Origin: Nostoc sp. NIES-4103 | GTDB taxonomy: Bacteria; Cyanobacteriota; Cyanobacteriia; Cyanobacteriales; Nostocaceae | NCBI RefSeq assembly: GCF_002368335.1 | Contig: NZ_AP018288.1 | Coordinates: forward strand, 3,166,724-3,230,723 | Reading direction: 5' to 3' | DNA: 64,000 nucleotides | Part shown: piece after piece, positions 9,330-16,830 of the stretch | How the letters are laid out: each line of letters opens with the position of its first letter | How positions within the stretch are numbered: the first letter of the stretch is position 1 | The notes under the pieces: generated by a model | Database searches by the model: none | What the model saw: the letters and a program-made list of their open reading frames with translations, nothing else | What the model was told of the DNA's origin: nothing | Made by a program: the position numbers and the translations under genes

Positions 9330-9775
9330 GATGAAAGTTTACCCTCACATTCTCTACATTGGTGTTTGTCAAGGGTAATATATTTACTCGTACTAACTCC
9401 ACGCCTCTAGCTGTTTCAAGGTGGGTAAAAATATTCCAAAAATTTACCGAATTTTGGGCTTTTTCCCTTCGTGTCTTTGTGTCTTAGTGAGGCAGTACGG
9501 TCTTGGGGTTTCACGCCACTTGCGCGGCTGCCGGGAAACCCGTCCAACGCAGTGGCTCCCCAAGTGGAGTAACTGCCGAACCCGAAGGGTGGTTCACAAG
9601 TCAATTTTTTAACCACTAAGGCACTAAGACACTAAGAAAAATACATTACACCTCATAGATTCCCTATGCCTTGTTTTCAGAATCTACCCACAGAGTTAAT
9701 AATCCTTCTTAAAGAGAGTATGCTGTAGCTGTATTGAAAGATAAAGTGAAAAAGAAAGATTTTTAGGAGGTAGCA
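9330..9775. repeat. Spacer with REP-like element and Lin0512 gene leader
   Basis: Bases 9487-9597 are a REP-like element of the GTGAGGCAGTNCGGTCTTGG family found in about ten other spacers of this window. Around it are short CACTAAG repeats (9605-9640). The last 70 bases carry an AGGAGG ribosome site at 9765-9770 that fixes the GTG start of the next gene. Confidence 0.7.
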
Positions 9776-10138
9776 GTGGGGCGTAAACGCTTAATTATTG
9801 AAATGGGGATGGGAATAGATCAACATGGACAAGAACCGACGGTAGCAGCAGCAAGAGCTGTACGTAATGCCATTGCTCACAATGCTTTACCTGGTGTTTG
9901 GGAAGTCGCAGGCTTGAGTGACCCCAATGAGATGATTGTGGAAGTCCAAGTAGCAGTACCTTATCCAGAACAAGTTAGAGAAGAGGAAGTATTAGCTGTG
10001 CTACCTTTTGGCAAAAAAACTCTCATCGTAGAATTTGGGGGTATGGTGGTGCAAGGACGAGCTATTGAATCTCTGAACGACAAAAATGACGAAATGTTGA
10101 TAGCGATCGCAGCTGTAACCGTTTTGATTGAAAATTAG
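9776..10138 (+). CDS. Lin0512 family protein
   Basis: A 120-residue conserved protein of the Lin0512 family. The typical opening RLIIEMGMGIDQHGQ is followed by a repeated beta-alpha-beta pattern. The function of the family is not established. The start is GTG, five bases after a perfect AGGAGG, and is more convincing than any later ATG. The gene lies 33 bases before the DUF3598 gene on the same strand, so the two may be co-transcribed, though a HIP1-like GCGATCGC at 10148 is all that lies between them. Confidence 0.78.
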   Translation: MGRKRLIIEMGMGIDQHGQEPTVAAARAVRNAIAHNALPGVWEVAGLSDPNEMIVEVQVAVPYPEQVREEEVLAVLPFGKKTLIVEFGGMVVQGRAIESLNDKNDEMLIAIAAVTVLIEN

Positions 10139-10171
10139 TAGCTGATGCGATCGCTACATTAGGTAAATCAA

Positions 10172-10963
10172 ATGACGAATATCCAAGAAAAACACTGGCA
10201 AAAATTATTTGGATTCCTCACCACAGAACCCACTTCTATGTACGGTGTGTGGAGTGTCTACTCCCCAGAAAAAGAAGTCCTTAAGTCCTCCCAAGGTATT
10301 AGGACTTTGGTAGCAAACGCTGATTTCACAATAATTACTCACATCAATCAGTTTCCATCACCCGATAACAGTATTCCAGATAGGCAATGGCAAATTGAGA
10401 AGGAAACTTGTAACCTACCTGATGGCTTATTGCATCCAGCAGACCCATCTAAAAGGGCATTAGCACTTACAGATTATGGTGCCAGCGCTTGGGTTCCAAA
10501 ACAACTCGAATCAGGACGTAGCTTCTCAGTTGAGTTATTTTTAAAGCATGAAGATTGGAATAGTAGCATAGGTAGTATATATGCTGAAAACGGTAATTTA
10601 GAAAAAATTTTACATCTACGCGAACATTTAGGCAGCTTTCCCGAAATCCATACAGCCCCAGAAATCACTCATTTGTCAGGAAATTGGATTGGTATTAAAG
10701 AATCCATAACCGCAGATTTAAAAATTTCAGCTTCAGAAGAAATTTCTGAATTAATTTTCGACCCAACTGAAGGTAAGAATAAAACTTTCTTTTTACCTGA
10801 TAGTGTCGTTGTGAATATTCCGGAAAAAGTGCAAGTAGGAGAGGCATTTACAATAGTAGCGGCTAAGCTGTTTACAGAAAACAAGTATAAACGTCTCACT
10901 GCTGAATACAATAGTTCTGGAGTCTTCACCCTATTAACTTCAGAAGTATTTAGCTTGCAATAA
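10172..10963 (+). CDS. DUF3598 family protein (copy 1)
   Basis: A 263-residue cyanobacterial protein of the DUF3598 type, predicted to be beta-rich and lipocalin-like; no reaction is established. Shared blocks with the copy at 12430 include KHWQKLFG versus QNWTNLFG near the N-terminus, WQIEKETCNLPDGL versus WQLEKQTCNQPDGL, HIREHLGSF-type text, and FLPDSVVVNIPE versus FLPDGVVVNTPE. It has no signal peptide or membrane segment. It stands 80 bases before the Rieske oxygenase, and with the second copy it brackets that gene, which suggests a shared pathway. A role in binding or transforming a hydrophobic substrate is inference only. Confidence 0.7.
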   Translation: MTNIQEKHWQKLFGFLTTEPTSMYGVWSVYSPEKEVLKSSQGIRTLVANADFTIITHINQFPSPDNSIPDRQWQIEKETCNLPDGLLHPADPSKRALALTDYGASAWVPKQLESGRSFSVELFLKHEDWNSSIGSIYAENGNLEKILHLREHLGSFPEIHTAPEITHLSGNWIGIKESITADLKISASEEISELIFDPTEGKNKTFFLPDSVVVNIPEKVQVGEAFTIVAAKLFTENKYKRLTAEYNSSGVFTLLTSEVFSLQ

Positions 10964-11043
10964 AAGGTTTTAAAAATATATTTATAAATACTATTTTATC
11001 TAGAAAATTAGAGATAAAGAGTAATAATTAACCAGAGTGAATT

Positions 11044-12387
11044 ATGACATTAGAAATAAATAGAACACCAACTTCTATCTTTGAAACACCTGAAGCAAAG
11101 CAAGAATTTAACTGGCGACAATGTTGGTATCCTGTGTGTTTTGTTCAAGACTTGCCAAAACACCAACCTTATACTTTCTCATTGTATGAAGAACCTTTTG
11201 TATTATTCAAAAATCAACAAGGAAAACTTGTTTGTTTAACAGATCGTTGCCCACACCGTGCTGCTAGACTCTCCGATGGACAACTAATTGATGGTAAAAT
11301 TGAGTGCTTATACCACGGTTGGCAGTTCGGTAGTGATGGTCAATGTCTGCACATTCCTCAGTTACCTGCTGATGCCAAAATTCCTGTCAATGCTTGTGTA
11401 TCGTCTTTTAAAGTTGTAGAACACCAAGGTATTATTTGGGTTTGGGCGGGAGAAAATGAAACTGCTGCTCTTGAATTAATTCCCACTTTAACAGACTTGG
11501 AAAAACCAGGATTTTTCAGCACAGATTACATGCGTGATCTACCTTATGACCAAACTTATTTTATAGAAAATGTTATCGACCCTGCTCACATTCCTATTAG
11601 CCATGATGGCATTATGGGCAATCGCAACGACGCTCAACCGCTGGAAATGGAAGTCATCGAAAGCTCAATAGCAGGAATTCGCGGACGGTATAAGAGATTA
11701 CGAACACCTCAACAATTTTGGAGTGAGTTAGATTTCATTGCTCCTAACTTAATTCTTTATAAAGTTAAGTTTGAAAAACGAGGTTGGCTGGGTGGCGTAG
11801 CTTTGTATTCTATCCCTCTTGGCAAGGATAGATGCCGAATTCTTCTAATAAATTATGGTAATTTTTTCACCTGGAAACTCAAATATTTACCTGTTTGGGT
11901 AGATCACATCATGGTGCGAAACAAAATCTTGGAAGGAGATTTGCAACTTGTTGTGGAACAGAAAGCACAAATTGAACGTTTGGGAAAAAGCTTAAAAGAA
12001 GTCTATTTACCGCTGAAAACGTCTGACGTGTTGGTACTTGAATATCGCAAATGGTTAGATAAATTTGGTAAATCTTTGCCATTTTATCAAGGTTATGCTT
12101 CTGCCAAAAATGTTGGCATGGGCGAATGTAATCAAAATGCTGCATCCTTAGACCGATTCTTACAACACACACAAATTTGTAATTCTTGCAACCGAGCTTA
12201 TCAGGTAACAAATCAGTTCAAACAAATCTTTATAGGAGTAGCGATCGCACTAGCATCTTTAGCCATACTCACAGATAATCCTCAGTTGAAAATAGCCATA
12301 GTTATAGCTGTTATTGCGTCTGTTGGTTTGGCATTTGGTGCCCAGAAACTTAAAATTCAGTTTGAACGTTCCTACACACGCCACTAA
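11044..12387 (+). CDS. Rieske non-heme iron oxygenase, pheophorbide a oxygenase (PaO/Ptc52/Lls1) type
   Basis: A 447-residue oxygenase. The Rieske [2Fe-2S] ligands are Cys69, His71, Cys88 and His91 (CPHRAARL and CLYHGW). The mononuclear iron site is visible as NVIDPAHIPISH (residues 176-187; His182 and His187, with Asp near 179). The PaO family's C-terminal CxxC occurs as CNSCNRAY (379-386), and two membrane segments follow (about 395-412 and 418-436), which fits a thylakoid or envelope protein. Plant relatives act on chlorophyll breakdown products or protochlorophyllide; in cyanobacteria the substrates of most paralogs are not settled. It is flanked by two DUF3598 genes in the same direction. 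Confidence 0.88.
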   Translation: MTLEINRTPTSIFETPEAKQEFNWRQCWYPVCFVQDLPKHQPYTFSLYEEPFVLFKNQQGKLVCLTDRCPHRAARLSDGQLIDGKIECLYHGWQFGSDGQCLHIPQLPADAKIPVNACVSSFKVVEHQGIIWVWAGENETAALELIPTLTDLEKPGFFSTDYMRDLPYDQTYFIENVIDPAHIPISHDGIMGNRNDAQPLEMEVIESSIAGIRGRYKRLRTPQQFWSELDFIAPNLILYKVKFEKRGWLGGVALYSIPLGKDRCRILLINYGNFFTWKLKYLPVWVDHIMVRNKILEGDLQLVVEQKAQIERLGKSLKEVYLPLKTSDVLVLEYRKWLDKFGKSLPFYQGYASAKNVGMGECNQNAASLDRFLQHTQICNSCNRAYQVTNQFKQIFIGVAIALASLAILTDNPQLKIAIVIAVIASVGLAFGAQKLKIQFERSYTRH

Positions 12388-12429
12388 TTTGATCTAATTC
12401 AAGCAAACTATCAAATTTAAGAATTGAAT

Positions 12430-13230
12430 ATCATGAATCTACAAGAGCAAAACTGGACAAATTTATTTGGGAATTACACTCTTGAAGATACTGCTTGGTA
12501 TGGAACCTGGACTCTATATTCCCTAAGCCAAGAAGTTATCAATAGCTTTCAATGTGTGAGAAGCTTTCGCACCAATGAAGATAAAACATTAATTTTTCAT
12601 AAAAATAATTACATTTACTCTGATGGCAGTACAGAAGAAAAAAGCTGGCAACTGGAAAAGCAAACTTGTAACCAACCTGATGGTTTAGTTCATAGTTCTA
12701 TTCCTTCTATGAGGGCGCTGTCTTTTAGTGAAGGTGCGAGTGCTTGGTTAAGTAAAACATTGGAACCAGAAAAAAAATTCGGAGTTGAGTTATTTTTCCT
12801 ATACAATCATTGGCGGACTAGCGTCGCCATTATTTATGCAGAAAATCACGAGACAGAAAGGATTACTCACATTCGTGAACATTTAGGTAGCTTTACTGTA
12901 GAACCTCCTGGTTCTGAGGTGAAAGAAATAGATGGTCAGTGGATAGGAAAAAAACAGTACATGGCCCCTGATTTAAAAATCTCCGATACTGAACCTATTC
13001 CAGAACTCATCTTAGACCCGACAAAAGCTATCAATAAAACTGTCTTCTTACCTGATGGTGTAGTTGTCAATACTCCTGAAAATTTGGAAATTGGTCAGGA
13101 ATTTCAAATTGTAGCCGGGAGATTTGTATCCCCAACTACTTTTAAGCGCCTAACAGCAAAATATAACGTTTTTGGCAATTTTGAACTATTGGTTTCTGAA
13201 GTATTTCATAGGCAATTTGAGAATAAATAG
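12430..13230 (+). CDS. DUF3598 family protein (copy 2)
   Basis: A 266-residue paralog of the protein at 10172, alike along the whole length. I place the start at the second ATG (12433 in the same frame reads MNLQEQNWTNLFG; the first ATG is at 12424); the copy-1 start pattern favours this short N-terminus, and the boundary is uncertain by two to four codons. No signal peptide or metal-binding motif is evident. The stop codon TAG at 13228-13230 lies inside the left end of a MITE-like element (13229-13320), so the last bases of the gene were contributed or preserved at an insertion. Confidence 0.68.
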   Translation: MMNLQEQNWTNLFGNYTLEDTAWYGTWTLYSLSQEVINSFQCVRSFRTNEDKTLIFHKNNYIYSDGSTEEKSWQLEKQTCNQPDGLVHSSIPSMRALSFSEGASAWLSKTLEPEKKFGVELFFLYNHWRTSVAIIYAENHETERITHIREHLGSFTVEPPGSEVKEIDGQWIGKKQYMAPDLKISDTEPIPELILDPTKAINKTVFLPDGVVVNTPENLEIGQEFQIVAGRFVSPTTFKRLTAKYNVFGNFELLVSEVFHRQFENK

Positions 13231-13320
13231 GACTTACGCACCCGTGACGAAAAACTCAGCTTTTGCGATTACAACGCTTTGCTCGTAATGACATAAAATC
13301 GTAGTTTGTGCGTAAGTTCT
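13229..13320. mobile_element. MITE-like element, GGACTTACGCA family (copy 1)
   Basis: A 92-base element with inverted ends AGGACTTACGCAC and GTGCGTAAGTTCT (12 of 13 pairs). It codes for nothing. A second member of the family lies at 20860-20950. It overlaps the stop codon of the DUF3598 gene. The following 200 bases, up to 13530, contain CCAGTCCC-type short repeats and no gene. Confidence 0.72.
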
Positions 13321-13530
13321 GAATAAATCGGAAGTGGGGAGTAGTTATCTAAATTTGAGCCGAAAAAAACCTCCAAAAAGATGATGATACAGACAAATGC
13401 TTCTCTAAACTAGAGATAGTTTTGGTTGCCCTAAGAGGATGTTTTAACTGTATTGCCCAATACCCAGTCCCCAATCACCAGTTCCCAGTCCCTTTGACAA
13501 ATTCTAAACTAACTTTGAACTTGATAATTT

Positions 13531-14718
13531 ATGCTTGGAAACTATCAAAGTCAATTTGCTCCAGTTGTCAAGAAAGTTGCTATTGTTGGTGCTGGGCCTG
13601 GCGGGTTAGCAGCAGCGATCGCTTTGCGAAAACATGGCATTGATGCCCAAGTTTATGAAAAAGCCCATGCTTTGCGACCAGTGGGTGCTGGGCTGTCGCT
13701 ACATCCCAACGGCTTGAATAGTTTAGAAGCGATCGCCCCAGGTATAACTGACGCTTTGAAACGTTCGGGTAGCCAGATCCGCAAAATTAACTTGAAAAAA
13801 AGCACCGGAGAAATGATTGGAAAAAATTCAATCACTTTTATGGAGAAATACGGACAGCCATTGTTACAAATTGGATGGTCACGCTTGCAAGAAATTCTTG
13901 CCTCAAGATTGCCAAGCGATGTTATTCACCTCAATCATTACTACACCGGCTTTGAGCAAAGTGACAGCAAAATCAAAGTATATTTTGCAGGTGGCAAGAT
14001 AGTAGAGGCAGACTTACTCATCGGGGCTGATGGGTTAAATTCCCAGGTCAGACAGCAACTAACTGGTGAGGGTGAACCTCGTTATGCTGGCCGCCTGTCT
14101 TGGCGTGCTGCGATCAAGTTCAGCCATGAACTGTTAGCTGCTCTTGAAACAACATTAATCAGCACATTTACAGGCAAATATTTCTTAGTTATTGACCAGA
14201 GTCAAGGATACATATTTTGGAGTGCTGGAGCGCTATCACCTGACAAAACTCTATCTTCAAATGCTGCTGAGGTGAAGTCAAGAGTCCAACAACTATTTGC
14301 AGACTTTGCAGAACCGGTACAGGCAATTATTGAAGCAACGGATGCCGAAGAAATTGTAGAACGACTGATATATGACAGACCACCTTTGCCAAAATGGAGT
14401 CAAGGTAGGGCAACGCTTTTAGGTGATGCTGCTCATCCAATGGTACCAGCGATCGGACAGGGAGCCAATACAGCTTTTGAGGATGCCTGGGAACTCTCTC
14501 AGTACCTTGCTCATAGCTCTAGCCTGGAAGATGCCCTTACTAACTACGACAATAGTCGCATACAACGTACCCAAGTAATTCAAGCTCGCAGTGCCATGGA
14601 AGGCAACCGCGCTTTAGATATTAAAAATGAACTATTTCTGCACGAATCGTTAAGTTTGGCACAGGTGAGTCAATCAGAGTTTGATGATTGGCTGTATAGC
14701 AATAGCCAAGGCGGTTAA
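13531..14718 (+). CDS. FAD-dependent aromatic-ring monooxygenase family protein
   Basis: A 395-residue group A flavoprotein monooxygenase (UbiH / salicylate hydroxylase / zeaxanthin epoxidase clan). The dinucleotide-binding motif GAGPGGLAAAI is at 20-30, the DG motif appears as LLIGADGLNSQVR (about 164-176), and the GD motif as LLGDAAHPMVPAIGQGAN near 297-314. Such enzymes insert one oxygen atom from O2 using NAD(P)H. The substrate cannot be named. It follows the Rieske/DUF3598 genes on the same strand and is followed by an NTF2-like gene. The stop codon lies in the left arm of an inverted repeat that encloses that next gene. Confidence 0.82.
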   Translation: MLGNYQSQFAPVVKKVAIVGAGPGGLAAAIALRKHGIDAQVYEKAHALRPVGAGLSLHPNGLNSLEAIAPGITDALKRSGSQIRKINLKKSTGEMIGKNSITFMEKYGQPLLQIGWSRLQEILASRLPSDVIHLNHYYTGFEQSDSKIKVYFAGGKIVEADLLIGADGLNSQVRQQLTGEGEPRYAGRLSWRAAIKFSHELLAALETTLISTFTGKYFLVIDQSQGYIFWSAGALSPDKTLSSNAAEVKSRVQQLFADFAEPVQAIIEATDAEEIVERLIYDRPPLPKWSQGRATLLGDAAHPMVPAIGQGANTAFEDAWELSQYLAHSSSLEDALTNYDNSRIQRTQVIQARSAMEGNRALDIKNELFLHESLSLAQVSQSEFDDWLYSNSQGG

Positions 14719-14752
14719 GACATCAACAGATGATAAAACCTAGACACAAAGC

Positions 14753-14793
14753 GAAAAGTTCAGATCGGCCGCTTCCGCCGATCTGAACTTTTC
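14753..14793. terminator. Perfect 17-bp stem hairpin after the FAD monooxygenase
   Basis: GAAAAGTTCAGATCGGC pairs perfectly with GCCGATCTGAACTTTTC across a seven-base loop. The 3' arm ends TTTTC, so it may stop transcription from 13531, though the T run is short. The stem is longer than most terminators. It is also inserted into one arm, and not the other, of the inverted repeat that flanks the NTF2-like gene, which suggests an origin as a small mobile palindrome. Confidence 0.6.
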
Positions 14794-14887
14794 AAGACAA
14801 AGACTTTTCACCCAGTACCCAGTACCCAGTCCCCAGTCCCCTGCTGTATAATCCTAGACCATGCATAGTTAGTGAGCAAAAAAGCTT

Positions 14888-15280
14888 GTGACCAACCATC
14901 CAGAAGTTATTGAAACAATAGTCGCCGCCTACTTTGCCAACATTGCAGCCATGAATGCAGAAGGCTGGGTAGAGAACTTTGCTGAAGATGCTGTTAGTTA
15001 TGATCCGGTTGGCGAACCACCAACAAAAATTCATGAAGGATTCCATCAGTTTATCGGGCAATTGCAAGCAGTCTTTGAAAAACTGGAACCGATAACTGAG
15101 CATATCTTCGTTGCTGGTAATGAAGCAGCAGTCAAGTGGACAATGCACGGACTCAGTAAGAGTGGCAAATCAGTAACCTTCGAGGGAATCACAATTTTCG
15201 AGATTAACGAAGCTAACAAGATTCAAACGACTCGCGCATATTGGAATCCTGCTTTGATGGTAGCTCAACTGCGCTCTTAA
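14888..15280 (+). CDS. NTF2-like (SnoaL/ketosteroid-isomerase-like fold) protein
   Basis: A 130-residue one-domain protein of the nuclear transport factor 2-like superfamily. The helix-rich opening VIETIVAAYFANIAAMNAEG, then WVENFAEDAVSYDPVG, and later strands (AVKWTMHG, VTFEGITIFEI) give the cone-shaped fold. Members are isomerases, hydrolases, cyclases or simply ligand binders, so the fold alone does not give a reaction. The start is GTG at 14888; the earlier sequence has no better codon and an AAAAAAG stretch precedes it. It is enclosed by inverted repeats (14714-14747 and 15447-15480). Confidence 0.72.
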   Translation: MTNHPEVIETIVAAYFANIAAMNAEGWVENFAEDAVSYDPVGEPPTKIHEGFHQFIGQLQAVFEKLEPITEHIFVAGNEAAVKWTMHGLSKSGKSVTFEGITIFEINEANKIQTTRAYWNPALMVAQLRS

Positions 15281-15531
15281 GCGTTTCAGGCTGAGAGGAA
15301 TGCACAGTAGGGAAGCGATCGCGGAGATTTTGTGATTGCTTCACTTCGTTGCGATCGCTGCGGACATATCGCAAGTAATAACCAAAGGACATGATATAGC
15401 TAGGGACTAGGGACTGGGGACTGGTGACTGGGTGAAAAGTCTTTTCGTGTCTGGGTTTTATCATCTGCTGATGTCCTAACACTACTGGCGACAGCTATAT
15501 TTGAAATAATCTTTGCGACACATGGATTAAC

Positions 15532-15561
15532 TGTAGGGGCGTACAGCTGTACGCCCCTACA
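15532..15561. repeat. Perfect 30-base palindrome
   Basis: TGTAGGGGCGTACAG is followed at once by its exact reverse complement. The GGGGCGTACAGCTGTACGCC core is of a kind often scattered in Nostoc spacers. It lies between the right arm of the NTF2 inverted repeat and the first NsiR1-like unit. It could act as a bidirectional terminator protecting the array, but it has no T run. Confidence 0.7.
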
Positions 15562-15650
15562 AGATATCTGTTTCAGGTATAAATAATCAAGCAAACGTGA
15601 TATCGAAATTTATCCGGAAGATGCTGTTTTAGATGCGAACAATTAATTGG

Positions 15651-15709
15651 TAGATGCACCCTGATAACTAACTCCCCTGGCTGGCTAACACTGGCTGGGG
15701 AATTTTTTT
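15651..15709 (+). ncRNA. nsiR1: NsiR1-like small RNA, unit 1
   Basis: TCCGGA lies at 15613-15618, about 35 bases before the inferred 5' end. The transcript ends in the CCCC/GGGG hairpin followed by seven T (15703-15709). This unit has GGGGAA where units 2-6 have GGGGGA before the T run. The 5' end is inferred from the -35 spacing and may be off by a few bases. Confidence 0.75.
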
Positions 15710-15769
15710 CGCTATCACCATTAGAGATTTATCCGGAAGATGCTGTTTTAGATGCGAACAATTAATTGG

Positions 15770-15828
15770 TAGATGCACCCTGATAACTAACTCCCCTGGC
15801 TGGCTAACACTGGCTGGGGGATTTTTTT
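15770..15828 (+). ncRNA. nsiR1: NsiR1-like small RNA, unit 2
   Basis: The TCCGGA motif is at 15732-15737, and the hairpin plus T run ends at 15828. The stem TCCCC/GGGGA sits directly before the T run, a plain Rho-independent terminator. A T/A-rich AATTAAT lies at about -10. This unit is the type sequence of the array. Confidence 0.78.
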
Positions 15829-15888
15829 CGCTATCACCATTAGAGATTTATCCGGAAGATGCTGTTTTAGATGCGAACAATTAATTGG

Positions 15889-15947
15889 TAGATGCACCCT
15901 GATAACTAACTCCCCTGGCTGGCTAACACTGGCTGGGGGATTTTTTT
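15889..15947 (+). ncRNA. nsiR1: NsiR1-like small RNA, unit 3
   Basis: TCCGGA is at 15851-15856 and the T run ends at 15947. In the transcribed part it is identical to unit 2, exactly 119 bases away. Confidence 0.78.
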
Positions 15948-16007
15948 CGCTATCACCATTAGAGATTTATCCGGAAGATGCTGTTTTAGATGCGAACAAT
16001 TAATTGG

Positions 16008-16066
16008 TAGATGCACCCTGATAATTAACTCCCCTGGCTGGCTAACACTGGCTGGGGGATTTTTTT
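16008..16066 (+). ncRNA. nsiR1: NsiR1-like small RNA, unit 4
   Basis: TCCGGA is at 15970-15975 and the T run ends at 16066. It differs from unit 2 by GATAATTAAC for GATAACTAAC in the middle. The spacer to the next unit lacks six bases of the usual CTATCACCAT sequence. Confidence 0.77.
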
Positions 16067-16120
16067 CGGGATTAGAGATTTGTCCGGAAGATGCTGTTTT
16101 AGATGCGAACAATTAATTGG

Positions 16121-16180
16121 TAGATGCACCCTGATAACTAACTCCCCTGGCTGGCTAACACTGGCTGGGGGATTTTTTTT
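16121..16180 (+). ncRNA. nsiR1: NsiR1-like small RNA, unit 5
   Basis: TCCGGA is at 16083-16088. The terminator is followed by eight T instead of seven. The base before the -35 motif is G (TTTGTCCGGA) rather than A, shared with unit 6, so units 5 and 6 form a subgroup. Confidence 0.77.
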
Positions 16181-16239
16181 GGTATCACCATTAGAGATTT
16201 GTCCGGAAGATGCTGTTTTAGATGCGAACAATTAATTGG

Positions 16240-16299
16240 TAGATGCACCCTGATAACTAACTCCCCTGGCTGGCTAACACTGGCTGGGGGATTTTTTTT
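16240..16299 (+). ncRNA. nsiR1: NsiR1-like small RNA, unit 6
   Basis: TCCGGA is at 16202-16207; the T run of eight ends at 16299. The transcribed part matches unit 5. It is the last of the near-identical units. Confidence 0.77.
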
Positions 16300-16370
16300 G
16301 GTATCACTGACAACCACGATTATAAAAGATTTATCCGGAGGCTGCTGGTGAAATAGCGAATATTGATTGG

Positions 16371-16425
16371 TAGATGTACCTGATAATGATTTCTCTGGTT
16401 ACTTGACACTCACTAACAGATTTTT
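16371..16425 (+). ncRNA. Diverged NsiR1-like unit 7
   Basis: TCCGGA is kept at 16334-16339 and GATTGGTAGATGTACC recalls the 5' part of the other units. The hairpin arms have decayed (TCTCTGGTTACTTGAC...CACTAACAGA) and only five T remain, so termination may fail here. It could still be transcribed from its own promoter. Confidence 0.45.
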
Positions 16426-16510
16426 GATGCTGGGTAAACAGCAACCCTGTTTACAACAATCTTACCCGAAATTTACTCATTGAGTCTCAAACAAAGTAAT
16501 TACTGATAAA

Positions 16511-16564
16511 CTTACCCTAATAATTAACTCTCCTAGTCGGTTGCCACCACCGGGGGATTTTTTT
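16511..16564 (+). ncRNA. Diverged NsiR1-like unit 8
   Basis: The -35 motif has become ACCCGA (16473-16478), but ATAATTAACTC and a strong hairpin ending CCGGGGGA plus seven T remain. It has probably lost heterocyst-type promoter function while keeping a terminator. Confidence 0.4.
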
Positions 16565-16640
16565 GTGCTGAGAAAACAGCAAGTTTATTTGTGACAATTT
16601 TATCCGGAACATACTGTTTAATCCTACGACAGATTGTTAG

Positions 16641-16699
16641 TAAATGCACCCTGATAACTAACTCCTCTGGTTGGCTGCCAGCTTTGAGGGATTTTTTTT
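16641..16699 (+). ncRNA. nsiR1: Diverged NsiR1-like unit 9
   Basis: TCCGGA is at 16603-16608 and the T run ends at 16699. The terminator stem reads CTCCTC with GAGGGA where units 2-6 read CTCCCC with GGGGGA: a C-to-T change on one side is matched by G-to-A on the other. This paired change says the stem is under selection. Confidence 0.6.
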
Positions 16700-16773
16700 A
16701 TTCAGAAAAAAACCACTTCAATTTGTACAAATTAATCCGGAGGATTGTGTTTCAAGTTAGAACAATTAATTGG

Positions 16774-16830
16774 TAGATGCACCCTGATAACTAACTCCCC
16801 TGGCTGGCTAACACCCTCTGGGGGATTTTT
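16774..16830 (+). ncRNA. nsiR1: NsiR1-like unit 10 (last copy)
   Basis: TCCGGA is at 16736-16741 and AATTAATTGGTAGATGCACC is restored to the type form, as is CTCCCCTGG. The loop side differs (ACACCCTCTGGGGGA) and the T run is five long. The 5' half is closer to units 1-6 than to its neighbours 7-9, which hints at gene conversion. Confidence 0.6.

Larger units (their letters stand above)
14714..15480. repeat. Inverted repeats bracketing the NTF2-like gene
   Basis: The left arm 14714-14747 and right arm 15447-15480 are inverted copies, 31 of 34 bases alike, both carrying the ATGATAAAAC core. The likeness goes on inwards through TTTTCACCCAG and CCAGTCCCC repeats (left to about 14840, right to about 15405), except that the left arm contains an extra palindrome (14753-14793). 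The enclosed segment has one gene and no transposase. Confidence 0.65.
15607..16830 (+). repeat. Tandem array of about ten NsiR1-like small-RNA units
   Basis: The period is 119 bases for units 1 to 4, then 113 between units 4 and 5, and 119 to unit 6. Units 1-6 are nearly identical; units 7-10 are diverged and spaced about 115-140 bases. Each good unit has TCCGGA, then about 32 bases, then a stretch of about 59 bases ending in a GC hairpin and a run of seven or eight T. TCCGGA at -35 is the motif described for promoters induced during heterocyst differentiation in Anabaena PCC 7120, and tandem NsiR1 copies near hetF are known from that organism. hetF itself is not in this window. Every unit points in the + direction. 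Confidence 0.85.

Noticed and set aside
15906..16231. Minus-strand frames across the tandem array
   Set aside because: They are two near-identical frames produced by the repeats themselves and run against the array's transcription.
15607..16830. CRISPR array
   Set aside because: The repeat unit is about 119 bases with no unique spacers, each unit has promoter and terminator features, and no cas genes are near.
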